Made by a program: the position numbers and the translations under genes. DNA of 64,000 nucleotides, taken from assembly GCF_030813715.1 (NCBI RefSeq), contig NZ_JAUSUZ010000001.1, positions 8,352,501 through 8,416,500 of the forward strand. The letters are read 5' to 3'. This document shows positions 25,841 through 33,717 of the stretch, in pieces; the first letter of the stretch is position 1; every line of letters begins with the position of its first letter. The DNA comes from Catenuloplanes indicus (GTDB taxonomy: Bacteria; Actinomycetota; Actinomycetes; Mycobacteriales; Micromonosporaceae). Under the pieces are notes generated by a model, which ran no database searches, had not been told where the DNA came from, and saw nothing but the letters and a program-made list of their open reading frames with translations.

Positions 25841-26689
25841 TCAGCCCTTGACGCCGCCGGCGATCAGGTCGAGTTTCCAGTAGCGCTGGAGGAAGAGGAA
25901 CAGCGCGAAGATCGGGATGATCGACAGCAGGGCGCCGGTGATGACCAGGGTGTAGAGCGCGGGCTGGGAGGCGCCGCGGTTGAGCAGGGAGTAGAGGCCG
26001 ACGGTGAGCGGGAAGCGGTCGTCGTCGGCCAGCATGATGTAGGGCAGCAGGAAGTTGTTCCAGATGCCGATGAACTGCAGCAGGAACACGGTGACCAGGC
26101 CGGGCATCATGACCGGCAGGCCGATCGACCACAGCATGCGGAACTCGCCGGCGCCGTCCACCCGCCCGGCCTCGAGCATCTCGTCGGGGATCGACGCGGA
26201 CGCGTAGACCTGGCAGAGGTAGATGCTGTACGGGCTGATCACGCTGGGCAGGATGACCGACCAGTACGTGCCGACCAGGCCGGCCGAGGAGAGCAGCAGG
26301 TACTGCGGGATGGACAGCGTGATGCCGGGGACCAGCACCCCGGCCAGCAGCGAGCCGAGGATCAGCTTCTGGCCGCGGAACCGGTACTTCGCCATCGCGT
26401 ACCCGCAGGCGGCGGAGATGACCACGGTGAGCAGCGCGCCGCCGCCGGCGTAGATCAGGCTGTTCAGCGTCCACGTCCAGAACCGGCCGTCGCCGAACTC
26501 GTTCAGCGTGCGTACGTTCTCCATGAAGCCGCCGTTGAAGCTGGGGAAGCCGGAGAACGTGGTGAACAGCTCGCCCGGGCCCTTGGTGGACGCGAACACG
26601 AGCCAGATGACCGGCGCGATCGAGTAGAGCGCGCCGAGCAGCAGCAGGATCGTCGGAACGATCTTGACCCGAGTGGCGGGACGCTTCAC
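25841..26689 (-). CDS. sugar ABC transporter permease, MalG type
   Basis: The 282-residue permease has about six membrane helices and the EAA loop signature (EMLEAGRVDGAGEFRMLWSIGLP) that docks to the ATPase. The typical MalG C-terminal end, YWKLDLIAGGVKG, is present. The GTG start at 26689 is supported by CGGAGG five bases upstream and overlaps the previous gene's stop as GTGA, which suggests translational coupling. It is the last gene of the lacI operon. Substrate class is inferred from the beta-galactosidase in the same operon. Confidence 0.92.
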   Translation of the reverse strand: MKRPATRVKIVPTILLLLGALYSIAPVIWLVFASTKGPGELFTTFSGFPSFNGGFMENVRTLNEFGDGRFWTWTLNSLIYAGGGALLTVVISAACGYAMAKYRFRGQKLILGSLLAGVLVPGITLSIPQYLLLSSAGLVGTYWSVILPSVISPYSIYLCQVYASASIPDEMLEAGRVDGAGEFRMLWSIGLPVMMPGLVTVFLLQFIGIWNNFLLPYIMLADDDRFPLTVGLYSLLNRGASQPALYTLVITGALLSIIPIFALFLFLQRYWKLDLIAGGVKG

Positions 26690-27606
26690 GACGACCTCCG
26701 GGCACGGAACCGGAACACGGCCAGCGCGGCCACGGACAGCAGGACGGTGATCAGCGCGAGCAGCACGGACGTGGCCGCGCTCAGGTAGATGTCGTTCTCG
26801 ATGAAGCCCTGCTGGTAGATGCGCATCAGCGGGACCCAGTCCGGCGTGATCGAGTTGGTCATGGACTTGACCGTGTTCGGCTCGCTGAAGACCTGGAGCA
26901 TGCCGATCAGCGAGAACACCGACGTCATGATCAGGGCGGGCGCGAGCAGCGGGATCTTGATCTTCCAGGCGATCTGCCACTCGGACGCACCGTCGATCTT
27001 CGCGGCCTCGTAAACCTCGGCCGGCATCGCACGCAGTGCGGTGTAGAGCACGACCATGTTGAAGCCGACCGAGCCCCAGATCGCGATGTTCGCGATCGAG
27101 AAGTAGATCGACACGTCACCGAAGAAGTCCGGCGCGGGCACGCCCAGTTCGGTGGCGACCCGGTTGATCGGGCTGACCGCGGGCAGGTACGTGAAGCCCC
27201 ACAGCACCGAGGCGATGACGCCCGGCACCGCGTACGGCAGGAAGATCGACAGACGGGAGAAGCTCTTCAGCCCGACCTTCGGCACGTCCAGCATGAGCGC
27301 GAACGACAGGGCCAGGCCCATCGTGACCGGCACCATGATGACGCCGTACGCGAGCATGCGGACCAGCGCCTCGTACATGGCCGAGTCGGTGATCGCGGAG
27401 AGGTAGTTCTCCAGACCCACGAACACCTCGGTGCGCACACCGAAACCCCGGCCGCGCACGCGCATGGCGTGCAGGCTGAGCCAGATCGCGTAGCCGATGG
27501 GGACGAGGAAGAAGGCGATGAACAGCAGGACGGCGGGCGCGGCCATCAGGTACGGCGCCGCGCCGGGCCCGCGCAGGCGTCGGCGCCGTGTCGAGACAGT
27601 GGTCAT
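26686..27606 (-). CDS. sugar ABC transporter permease, MalF type
   Basis: The 306-residue permease starts with the N-terminal helix PYLMAAPAVLLFIAFFLVPIGYAIWLSLH. The EAA loop is EVYEAAKIDGASEWQIAWKI, followed by IPLLAPALI. It pairs with the MalG-type subunit encoded downstream with a 4-base overlap. The operon has no ATPase; in actinomycetes a shared MsiK-type ATPase encoded elsewhere usually energises such transporters. Confidence 0.92.
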   Translation of the reverse strand: MTTVSTRRRRLRGPGAAPYLMAAPAVLLFIAFFLVPIGYAIWLSLHAMRVRGRGFGVRTEVFVGLENYLSAITDSAMYEALVRMLAYGVIMVPVTMGLALSFALMLDVPKVGLKSFSRLSIFLPYAVPGVIASVLWGFTYLPAVSPINRVATELGVPAPDFFGDVSIYFSIANIAIWGSVGFNMVVLYTALRAMPAEVYEAAKIDGASEWQIAWKIKIPLLAPALIMTSVFSLIGMLQVFSEPNTVKSMTNSITPDWVPLMRIYQQGFIENDIYLSAATSVLLALITVLLSVAALAVFRFRARRSS

Positions 27607-27628
27607 GTTTCATCCGTTCCGGCGGGGA

Positions 27629-27665
27629 CGGCCCGCCGCCGCCCGGGACGGACGGTGGCGGGCCG
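27629..27665 (-). other. intercistronic hairpin between the binding-protein and permease genes
   Basis: CGGCCCGCC (27629-27637) pairs with GGCGGGCCG (27657-27665) in the 65-base gap after the binding-protein gene. A structure here can stabilise the upstream message or partly terminate, giving more binding protein than permease. This is an inference from position. Confidence 0.5.
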
Positions 27666-27671
27666 AGAAGA

Positions 27672-28985
27672 TCAAGCGACCTGGTAGCCCTGCTTCTTGA
27701 GGTCGTCGACCGAGGTGGTCTGCACCTGGTCCGCGACGGCTGCGAAGTCGGTCTTGTTCTTCACCGCGGTCGGCAGCAGGTCCTCGAACGCGCCGTACGT
27801 GACGTTCGTGTTCGGGCCCCAGCTGTCGAAGCCACGTGCGGTCTTCGCGATCGCGGCTGCGGCGGTGTAGTAGTCGCTCTGGTTGCTCATGAACTCGGGC
27901 GCGTTGCCGAGCATGTCCGAGCCCTGGCCGGCGGTGGCCGCCGGGTACAGGCCGATCTTCACGAGTGCGGCCAGCGCCTCCGGGTCCGCGGTGATCCACC
28001 GCGCGAACTTCGCGGCCTGGGCCTTCTGCTTCGACGTGGTGGAGACGCCGGTCGACGAACCGCCCCAGAAGCCGGTGACGTTCTCGCCCGCGGTCCACTG
28101 CGGCAGCGGCGCGACCTTCCACGTGCCCTTGGTGCCCGGGGCGACGCCGGCGAGCACACCGGCCCCCCAGACCGCGCTCGGCCACGCGATGATCGTGCCG
28201 TCGCCCATCTGCGCGTTCCACTGTGGCGTGTACATCGGGTCACCGAGGATGTCGCCGGAGTTCACCAGACCGCTCCAGAACGCGAGCATCTTCTTGGTGG
28301 CCTCGTCGTTGATGCCGACGGTCCAGGCGTCGTTCGCGTTGCTCCACCAGTTCGCGCCGGCCTGCTGCGCGAACCCGGCCAGCCAGCCCGCGTCACCGGG
28401 GGAGAACGTGGTCAGGTACTTCTTGCTGTCCTTCTGCCGGACCGCCTTCGCGAGCGTGGCGAACTCGTCCCACGTCTTCGGCACCGAGAGGCCCATCTCC
28501 TGGAAGATGTCCTCGCGGTAGAACAGCATCATCGGGCCGACGTCCTGCGGGATCGCGTAGGTGGCGCCGCCGAACGACGTCAGGTTCCACGTGCCCTCGG
28601 CGAACGCGGGCTTGACCGGCTCGATCACGCTGGTGATGTCCTGGAGCGCGTTGTTCGTGATCAGCGTGGGCAGCGACTGGTACTCGGCCTGGATCACGTC
28701 GGGCGCGTTGCCGGCCTTGACCGCGGTGAGGAACTTCGCGACCAGTTCGTCGCTCGCGGCCTGGCCGCTCAGCTGCACCTGCTGGGTCGGGTTCTTCGAG
28801 TTCCACAGGTCGACGACCGTCTGGATGTTCTCGGCCCAGGACCAGAAGACGATCGTGGCGGGGGCGTTCTCGTCGCCCTCGATCGCCGGAGCCGCGCCGT
28901 TCTCGCCGCCCTCGTCGTCGCCGGTGCCGCACGCGGCCAGCAGCATCGCGGCCGAGGAGGCGGCCAGCAGGGACCTTCTACGCAT
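27672..28985 (-). CDS. extracellular sugar-binding lipoprotein (ABC transporter)
   Basis: The 437-residue protein begins with a lipoprotein signal (RRRSLLAASSAAMLLAAC, lipobox LAAC, Cys19). The mature part follows the family-1 solute-binding pattern: IVFWSWAENIQTVVDLWN, APDVIQAEYQSLPTL, YAIPQDVGPMMLFYREDIF, MGLSVPKTWDEF and WGGSSTGVS. It delivers a sugar or oligosaccharide to the two permeases encoded downstream. GGAGAA upstream of the ATG serves as ribosome binding site. The gene starts 36 bases after the beta-galactosidase stop, so it is in the same operon. A galactoside substrate is inferred from that context only. Confidence 0.92.
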   Translation of the reverse strand: MRRRSLLAASSAAMLLAACGTGDDEGGENGAAPAIEGDENAPATIVFWSWAENIQTVVDLWNSKNPTQQVQLSGQAASDELVAKFLTAVKAGNAPDVIQAEYQSLPTLITNNALQDITSVIEPVKPAFAEGTWNLTSFGGATYAIPQDVGPMMLFYREDIFQEMGLSVPKTWDEFATLAKAVRQKDSKKYLTTFSPGDAGWLAGFAQQAGANWWSNANDAWTVGINDEATKKMLAFWSGLVNSGDILGDPMYTPQWNAQMGDGTIIAWPSAVWGAGVLAGVAPGTKGTWKVAPLPQWTAGENVTGFWGGSSTGVSTTSKQKAQAAKFARWITADPEALAALVKIGLYPAATAGQGSDMLGNAPEFMSNQSDYYTAAAAIAKTARGFDSWGPNTNVTYGAFEDLLPTAVKNKTDFAAVADQVQTTSVDDLKKQGYQVA

Positions 28986-29021
28986 GATGTTCTCCGCTTT
29001 CGCAGGTGTTACCAGGGTTGT

Positions 29022-31052
29022 TCATCGGGTGGCCGGTGCGGTGGTGCCCGTACCGGCGTGCTGCCGCAGGATCGCGACACCACGAGGGGCGAGCGTCGCC
29101 CCGTTGTGCAGCGGGGCGCCGGTGAGCACGTCCACCGCATCCCCTTCGAAGGCCACGGAGGCGGTGCCGTCCCCGTGGTTGAGCAGAAAGAGCAGGTCGC
29201 CGCGGCGGACCGCCTCGACCCCCTCGGGAAGGTCCGTTCCGGGCACCCCGGCGTCCGCGAGGAATCGCTCCGTGAGCTCCGCGAGGGCGGCCGCGTCCGG
29301 GATCGTGCCGACGTACCAGGCGATGCCGGCGCCGAACCGGTGCCGGGTGACGGCCGGTCCGCCGTCGTCGAACGTGGCGATCACGTCGGCGCCGTCGCTG
29401 CGCAATGTCTCGGTCCAGTCGCGCGCTGTGAAACCCGGGCCGTTGAAACCGGTTTCATCGCGCCATGAGCACTGCACGGGCTGGTCGACCGGGCGCCACG
29501 CCTCGCCGGACACGCCGAGCACCTCGCGCAGCGGCGCCGGGAAACGCCCGGTGTAGAGGTGGCCCCGCGGGTCCGCGACGCCGGAGAACGGCCCGACCAC
29601 GAGCACGCCGCCGTTGCGCACGTATTCGGTCAGCGCCGCGGCGTCGGTCTCGCTGAGCAGGAACAGATCAGGGGCGATGACCAGGCGGTACGGGGTGAGC
29701 GCCGACGACGGCCGGGCCAGGTCCGCGGTCACGCCCCGCCGCCAGAGCGGGTGGTAGTAATCGGTCAGCTGCTCGATCACGGACAGCCGGTCGCTGGGCC
29801 GGGCCCGCTCCTCCGCCGCCCACCAGCTGTGCCAGTCGTGCAGCAACGCGACCTGCGCGCTCACGGCCGTACCCGCGACGTCCTTGAGTTTCCGCAGTTC
29901 TCGGCCGTGCTCGCGCACCTCGGCATGGGCGGCCGTGTCCGGCCCGGCCAGCGGCACCATCGAGGAGTGGAAGCGCTCCGCGCCGAACGAGGACTGCCGC
30001 CACTGGAAGTAACAGGAGCCGTCCGCGCCGCGCGCGACCGCCTGCAACGACTCCAGGCGCAGTTGCCCGGCCGGCTTCGGCAGGTTGTGCGGACGCCAGT
30101 TGACCGCGCCGGTGGACTGCTCCATCAGCATCCACGGTGTGCCGCCGGCCAGCGAGCGCATCAGATCGTGGGTGAGCGCGGCGCGGACCGGGAAGCGCGG
30201 GTCGGTCGGGTCCGGGTACCAGTCGTTGGAGATGACGTCCTGCTCCGGGGCCCAGGACCAGTAGTCGACCGGCTTGAAGAAACCCATGTAGTTCGTGGTG
30301 ACCGGCGTGCCGGGGGAGTACGCGCGGAGTACGTCCCGCTCGGCCGTGAACTGTGCCAGCAGCGCGTCCGAGCAGAACCGCGCCCAGTCCAGCTTCTGCG
30401 ACGGGTTGACGATGTAGGGCGCGGTGCGGGGCGGGATGATCTCGTCCCAGCCGGAGTAGTGCTGCGACCAGAACGTGGTGCCCCATGCGTCATTAAGAGC
30501 CGATATATCGTGGTATTTCGCCTGGAGCCAGCGCCGGAAATTCGCCGCGGTCAGATCGCAGTAGCAGACCTGGCCGTACTCGTTGCCGACGTGCCACATC
30601 GCCACGGCCGGGTGACCGGCGTAGCGTTCCGCGAGCGCGGTCGTGATCTCCAATGATTTTTCGCGATACACCGGCGACGACGGGCACCACTGGTTGCGCG
30701 CACCGTAGTAGAGGGTGGTCCCGTTCTCGTCCACCGGCAGCGTCTCCGGCCAGCGGTGACCCATCCACGGCGGCGGCGACGCGGTCGGCGTGGCCAGGTC
30801 GACCGCCACACCGGCGTCGTGCATCAGGTCCAGCACCCGGTCCAGCCAGGCGAAGTCGCGCTCACCCGGCGACGGCTCCAGCCGGCCCCAGCTGAACACG
30901 CCCACGGTGACCAGGTTGACGCCGGCCGCGCGCATCAGCGCCGCGTCCTCCGCCCACACGTGCTCCGGCCACTGCTCCGGGTTGTAGTCGCCGCCGAACA
31001 GCAGGCCACGGCCCCGCGTCACGGTGTGCAGGCCGGGTCGGTCCGCGCTCAC
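29022..31052 (-). CDS. GH42 beta-galactosidase
   Basis: The 676-residue cytoplasmic enzyme has the GH42 TIM barrel: GGDYNPEQWPEHVWAEDAALM at the start, GVFSWGRLEPSPGERDF, AMWHVGNEYG (acid/base Glu158), NDWYPDP and WMLMEQSTGAVNW (nucleophile Glu311). A trimerisation domain and a beta-rich C-terminal domain (VEAVRRGDLLFLLNHGDG) follow. Cysteines 162-164 region (CYC) resembles the zinc cluster of some GH42 enzymes. The start GTG at 31052 has GGAGG upstream and overlaps the lacI stop as GTGA. No signal peptide is present, so imported galactosides are split inside the cell. The sequence contains an internal LacI-type palindrome at 29444. Confidence 0.93.
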   Translation of the reverse strand: MSADRPGLHTVTRGRGLLFGGDYNPEQWPEHVWAEDAALMRAAGVNLVTVGVFSWGRLEPSPGERDFAWLDRVLDLMHDAGVAVDLATPTASPPPWMGHRWPETLPVDENGTTLYYGARNQWCPSSPVYREKSLEITTALAERYAGHPAVAMWHVGNEYGQVCYCDLTAANFRRWLQAKYHDISALNDAWGTTFWSQHYSGWDEIIPPRTAPYIVNPSQKLDWARFCSDALLAQFTAERDVLRAYSPGTPVTTNYMGFFKPVDYWSWAPEQDVISNDWYPDPTDPRFPVRAALTHDLMRSLAGGTPWMLMEQSTGAVNWRPHNLPKPAGQLRLESLQAVARGADGSCYFQWRQSSFGAERFHSSMVPLAGPDTAAHAEVREHGRELRKLKDVAGTAVSAQVALLHDWHSWWAAEERARPSDRLSVIEQLTDYYHPLWRRGVTADLARPSSALTPYRLVIAPDLFLLSETDAAALTEYVRNGGVLVVGPFSGVADPRGHLYTGRFPAPLREVLGVSGEAWRPVDQPVQCSWRDETGFNGPGFTARDWTETLRSDGADVIATFDDGGPAVTRHRFGAGIAWYVGTIPDAAALAELTERFLADAGVPGTDLPEGVEAVRRGDLLFLLNHGDGTASVAFEGDAVDVLTGAPLHNGATLAPRGVAILRQHAGTGTTAPATR
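29444..29457. promoter_or_regulatory. LacI-type palindrome inside the GH42 gene
   Basis: TGAAACCGGTTTCA is a perfect 14-bp palindrome with a CCGG centre, similar in its GAAAC/GTTTC arms to the operator upstream of lacI. It lies ~460 bases before the binding-protein gene. It could be an auxiliary operator or chance. Confidence 0.35.
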
Positions 31053-32092
31053 GCTCGTACCTCCGCAGAATCGTGCCGCGGCGCGGCGGAACTGTCGCCG
31101 ATCACCAGACGGCACGGCACCAGCTCCCCACCGGGCGGCGGGCCCGCGGTGTCGTCCGCGAGCTGCTCGATCAACATCTGTGCACCACGTCGGCCGAGCT
31201 CCAGGCTCGGCGGCTCCAACGTGGTCAGCCGCGGCCGGAACATGCCCGCGACCTGCGCTGACGTCAGCACCATCACGACCGTCAGATCCCCGGGTACGTG
31301 CAGTCCCCGGTGCTCCGCCGCCTCCAGCACGCCGACGGCCGCCTGGTCGGAGAAGACCGCCACGGCCGTGACCGCCGGGTGTGTGGCCAGCAGCCCGTCC
31401 AGTGCGGCCCGGCCCTGCTCCGCGGTGTCGGCGTCGAAGCCGTCCACGTAGCTCACCCCAGCGGCCGCGGCCGCGGCCGCGATCTCCTCGCCGATCCGGA
31501 CGACCGGCCCGTACTCCCCGGCGTAGGCGTCCCGCGTGTGGTTGATGAACGCCATCGCGCGATGGCCGAGCCCGGTCAGGTGTGCCACCACGTCCGCGCC
31601 GAGCCGGGCGAAGTCGATGTCCACGAACCACAGCCGCTCCGGGAGCCGGGTACGGCCGATCAGCGCGAACGGCACGTTCTGCTCGGTCAGCAGCGCGACC
31701 CGCTCGTCGTCCAGCCGGACCTCCATCAGCAGCACGCCGTCGAGGAGCCCGGTGCCGGTCAGGTAGCGCAACTCGTCCAGCGGGTCCGCGTTCTCCGGGG
31801 AGAGCAGCAGGTGGTAGCCGAGCTCGCTGGCGGCCGCGGCCGCACCGGTCGCGAACTGCATCTCGGTCAGGCCGAACCCGCCGGACGGCGCCGGGTAGTG
31901 CAGCGCCAGGATCCGGGTCCGCTTCGAGACCAGGCCACGGGCCAGCACGTTCGGCCGGTAGCCCAGCTCCGCGGCCGCGGCCAGGATCCGGCGCTTCGTC
32001 TCGGCCGCGACCGGACGCGTGCCGTTCAGCGCGGCGGACGCGGTGGAGACCGCGACATTCGCCCGCGTGGCTACGTCCCGTAGCGAACCCAT
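31049..32092 (-). CDS. LacI-family transcriptional repressor of the galactoside operon
   Basis: The 347-residue repressor has a LacI helix-turn-helix (LRDVATRANVAVSTASAALNG), hinge helix (YRPNVLARGLVSKRT) and a periplasmic-binding-protein-like core. That core contains GVLLMEVRLDDERVALL, VFSDQAAVGVLEAAEHRGLHVP and TTLEPPSLELGRRGAQMLIEQL. As first gene of the operon it should repress itself together with the GH42 enzyme and transporter until a galactoside-derived inducer binds. The operator is the palindrome 31 bases upstream. The long Ala run at the dimer interface (IAAAAAAAGVSYVDG) is unremarkable for GC-rich genomes. Confidence 0.93.
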   Translation of the reverse strand: MGSLRDVATRANVAVSTASAALNGTRPVAAETKRRILAAAAELGYRPNVLARGLVSKRTRILALHYPAPSGGFGLTEMQFATGAAAAASELGYHLLLSPENADPLDELRYLTGTGLLDGVLLMEVRLDDERVALLTEQNVPFALIGRTRLPERLWFVDIDFARLGADVVAHLTGLGHRAMAFINHTRDAYAGEYGPVVRIGEEIAAAAAAAGVSYVDGFDADTAEQGRAALDGLLATHPAVTAVAVFSDQAAVGVLEAAEHRGLHVPGDLTVVMVLTSAQVAGMFRPRLTTLEPPSLELGRRGAQMLIEQLADDTAGPPPGGELVPCRLVIGDSSAAPRHDSAEVRA

Positions 32093-32123
32093 GCGCCACC
32101 GATCCTCGTCGTCCGTTGGCCGT

Positions 32124-32168
32124 CGAAACGTTTCGCAAAAGCTAGGCCTGTGACTCTGAACATGTCAA
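32124..32168 (-). promoter_or_regulatory. promoter and LacI operator of the galactoside operon
   Basis: Reading the minus strand, TTGACA (32168-32163) and TAGCTT (32144-32139) are 18 bases apart. The perfect palindrome CGAAACGTTTCG (32124-32135) follows three bases after the -10 box, covering the expected transcription start. The CG-centred GAAACG/CGTTTC half-sites are typical of LacI-family operators. The whole operon down to 25841 is likely driven from here. Confidence 0.75.
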
Positions 32169-32495
32169 TGGCGTTACGTGAACAATTCTGCGGGCGTAAC
32201 GGTGATCTCTAGGTCACTCTGCGTGGCGTTCTCTTGCGAACGTGGTCTGCTGCACGCACCGGATCGCACCCGGCGCCCGCGACCCGGGAGACGCTGGATC
32301 TGTCCGCCGGGTCTCGTCTCCTGCCCACTGCGGCGTCCGGGCACCGACCACCCGGCGGCGCTTGCGCGGGGCCGGCGAATTCGGGCCGGTGGGCCGCAAG
32401 CGCGGTGAATTGCGTTGCCGGGTGTCTTTCCCGGGGCCTACTGTTCTCATCAACAGGGCGGGTACGCACCGCCGCGCGGAGAGGAGATCAGCGAC
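32169..32495. other. intergenic stretch without a supported gene
   Basis: About 330 bases between the lacI promoter and a tiny reading frame at 32496. Open frames exist on both strands but they lack protein character and ribosome binding sites. I see no RNA gene or clear repeat. Confidence 0.5.
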
Positions 32496-32540
32496 ATGAC
32501 CGAATACCCGGCTGAGGCCTCCTTCCGGTGGCGTGAATAG
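32496..32540 (+). CDS. 14-codon reading frame with strong ribosome binding site
   Basis: GGAGAGGAGATC at 32478-32489 is an excellent Shine-Dalgarno sequence six bases before ATG 32496. The frame encodes MTEYPAEASFRWRE and then stops with TAG. It may be a leader peptide or the surviving start of a lost gene. It lies 65 bases before the tRNA-Ala-like gene. No downstream gene to attenuate is obvious. Confidence 0.3.
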   Translation: MTEYPAEASFRWRE

Positions 32541-32605
32541 GCTTTCGTGCCTGCTTCCGCGCCGCCTTTCCCGGAGTCGGGGATCGGCGGCGTTCGTCTT
32601 TTCAT

Positions 32606-32677
32606 GGGCTTGTAGCGCAGGGGAAGCGCGCCGGTTCGGCATTCCGGAGGCCGGCGGTTCGAGTCCGCCCAGGTCCA
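32606..32677 (+). tRNA. atypical tRNA-Ala (GGC)-like gene
   Basis: Seventy-two bases fold as a tRNA. The acceptor is GGGCTTG/CAGGTCC with a G3-U70 pair, the alanine identity element, and discriminator A. The D-stem is GCGC/GCGC with a 7-base loop, and the T-arm is a perfect GGCGG-TTCGAGT-CCGCC. The anticodon arm CCGGT-TCGGCAT-TCCGG gives anticodon GGC. Two oddities are C instead of U at position 33 and a U-U mismatch closing the anticodon stem. It could be a working minor tRNA, a decayed copy or a tRNA-like integration target. Confidence 0.65.
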
Positions 32678-32808
32678 CATTGTTCATTCGCTCCCGACCG
32701 GTTACCGCGCCGGTAAGGAGGTCACCTTCTGACCGGCCGCGTACGCCGAGCCGGCGCCGCCGTCCGCGCACGTCGCACCGGGCGGGCCCGGTGCCGCGCC
32801 GGTGCCTC

Positions 32809-33483
32809 CTAGAGTCCCGTGCAGGGGTTGCCGTTCGCCGCGCACCGGTCCGGCACCTCGGCATGGCCGTCGGTGTTGAAGTGGAACCGCAGCGGTACGG
32901 TGCCGCCCGCGCGCACCGGCACGCCGGACCGCCACGTGTACGTCCGGCCGTCCACCTCCAGCGTGGCCTGTGGCGCACCCTCCACCCACGACGTGACCAG
33001 CCCGGTCATCGACGCGGGCACGGTGAGCGTGACCGTCCAGTCCGTGTCCGTGCGGCCCGGGTTCCGGACCAGCACCTCGCCGATGAAACCGCCGGGGAAG
33101 GAGTCGACCACCCGGTACGTACCGCCGGGACCGGTCGGGGGGTTTCGCTGCGACGGCGTGGAGCTGGTGGCCCGGGCGCGCTCCGGCGTGCTCCGCTGTG
33201 CCTCCGGGACCCGCCGGTCCGGCGCGGTGCGCCTCGGGTCGGCCAGCCCGATCGCCGCCTCGTCCTGCGGGGCCCCGGTCTGCGGCGACGGCTCGTTCCG
33301 GGGCGGCCCGGCCTGCGGGGTGAACGGCGGGAACAGCGGCGCCGCGCGGCCCGGCGCCGGTGCGGGATCGTCGCCGCGGATGGCATAGCCCGCGACCGTG
33401 ACCAGCGAGCCGAGCAGGAACGCGACCGCCACGCCCGTGGGTAGCCACGGTACGAGATTACGGAGCGTGGTCGCCGCCGGCAT
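32809..33483 (-). CDS. membrane-anchored protein with CBM2-like domain
   Basis: The 224-residue protein has an N-terminal signal-anchor (LVPWLPTGVAVAFLLGSLVTVAGYAI), a ~75-residue Pro/Arg-rich stalk and a ~100-residue C-terminal domain. The order YRVVDSFPGGFIGEVLVRN, DWTVTLTVP, GLVTSW, TWRSGVPVRAGGTVPLRFHF matches family-2 carbohydrate-binding modules, including the paired cysteines near the end. CBM2 usually binds cellulose or xylan, but no catalytic domain is attached. ATG at 33483 has GGAGAGG upstream. Its function may be polysaccharide attachment or surface display. Confidence 0.75.
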   Translation of the reverse strand: MPAATTLRNLVPWLPTGVAVAFLLGSLVTVAGYAIRGDDPAPAPGRAAPLFPPFTPQAGPPRNEPSPQTGAPQDEAAIGLADPRRTAPDRRVPEAQRSTPERARATSSTPSQRNPPTGPGGTYRVVDSFPGGFIGEVLVRNPGRTDTDWTVTLTVPASMTGLVTSWVEGAPQATLEVDGRTYTWRSGVPVRAGGTVPLRFHFNTDGHAEVPDRCAANGNPCTGL

Positions 33484-33717
33484 CGCTCGCCTCTCCGGTA
33501 GGGACAGGGGCCACACAATACCCGTCCCGGGCGGGGAACGGTCGCGTTCACGGCCGGCGAGACGCATCGGACGGACACGGGGCGGGTGCGGTAGCGGGAC
33601 GACGGCACGACCCGCCGGGACTCTTACGCTGAGCGCGGCGGCCGTGAGTCGCGCAGGCGATGATGTGGTCTCGCGCCGCACGGGGCTCATGGGCCGCCGG
33701 GCGAAGGGTGTATCCGG

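Noticed and set aside
29022-32138. 1038-residue fusion of LacI region and GH42 enzyme
   Set aside because: The GH42 frame happens to stay open across lacI; the GH42 protein has its own GTG at 31052 with GGAGG, and lacI is in another frame.
32450-32680. Minus-strand reading frame with WADSNRRPPECRTGALPLRYK-like sequence
   Set aside because: This is the well-known false protein obtained by translating the antisense of a tRNA gene; it overlaps the tRNA-Ala-like sequence exactly.
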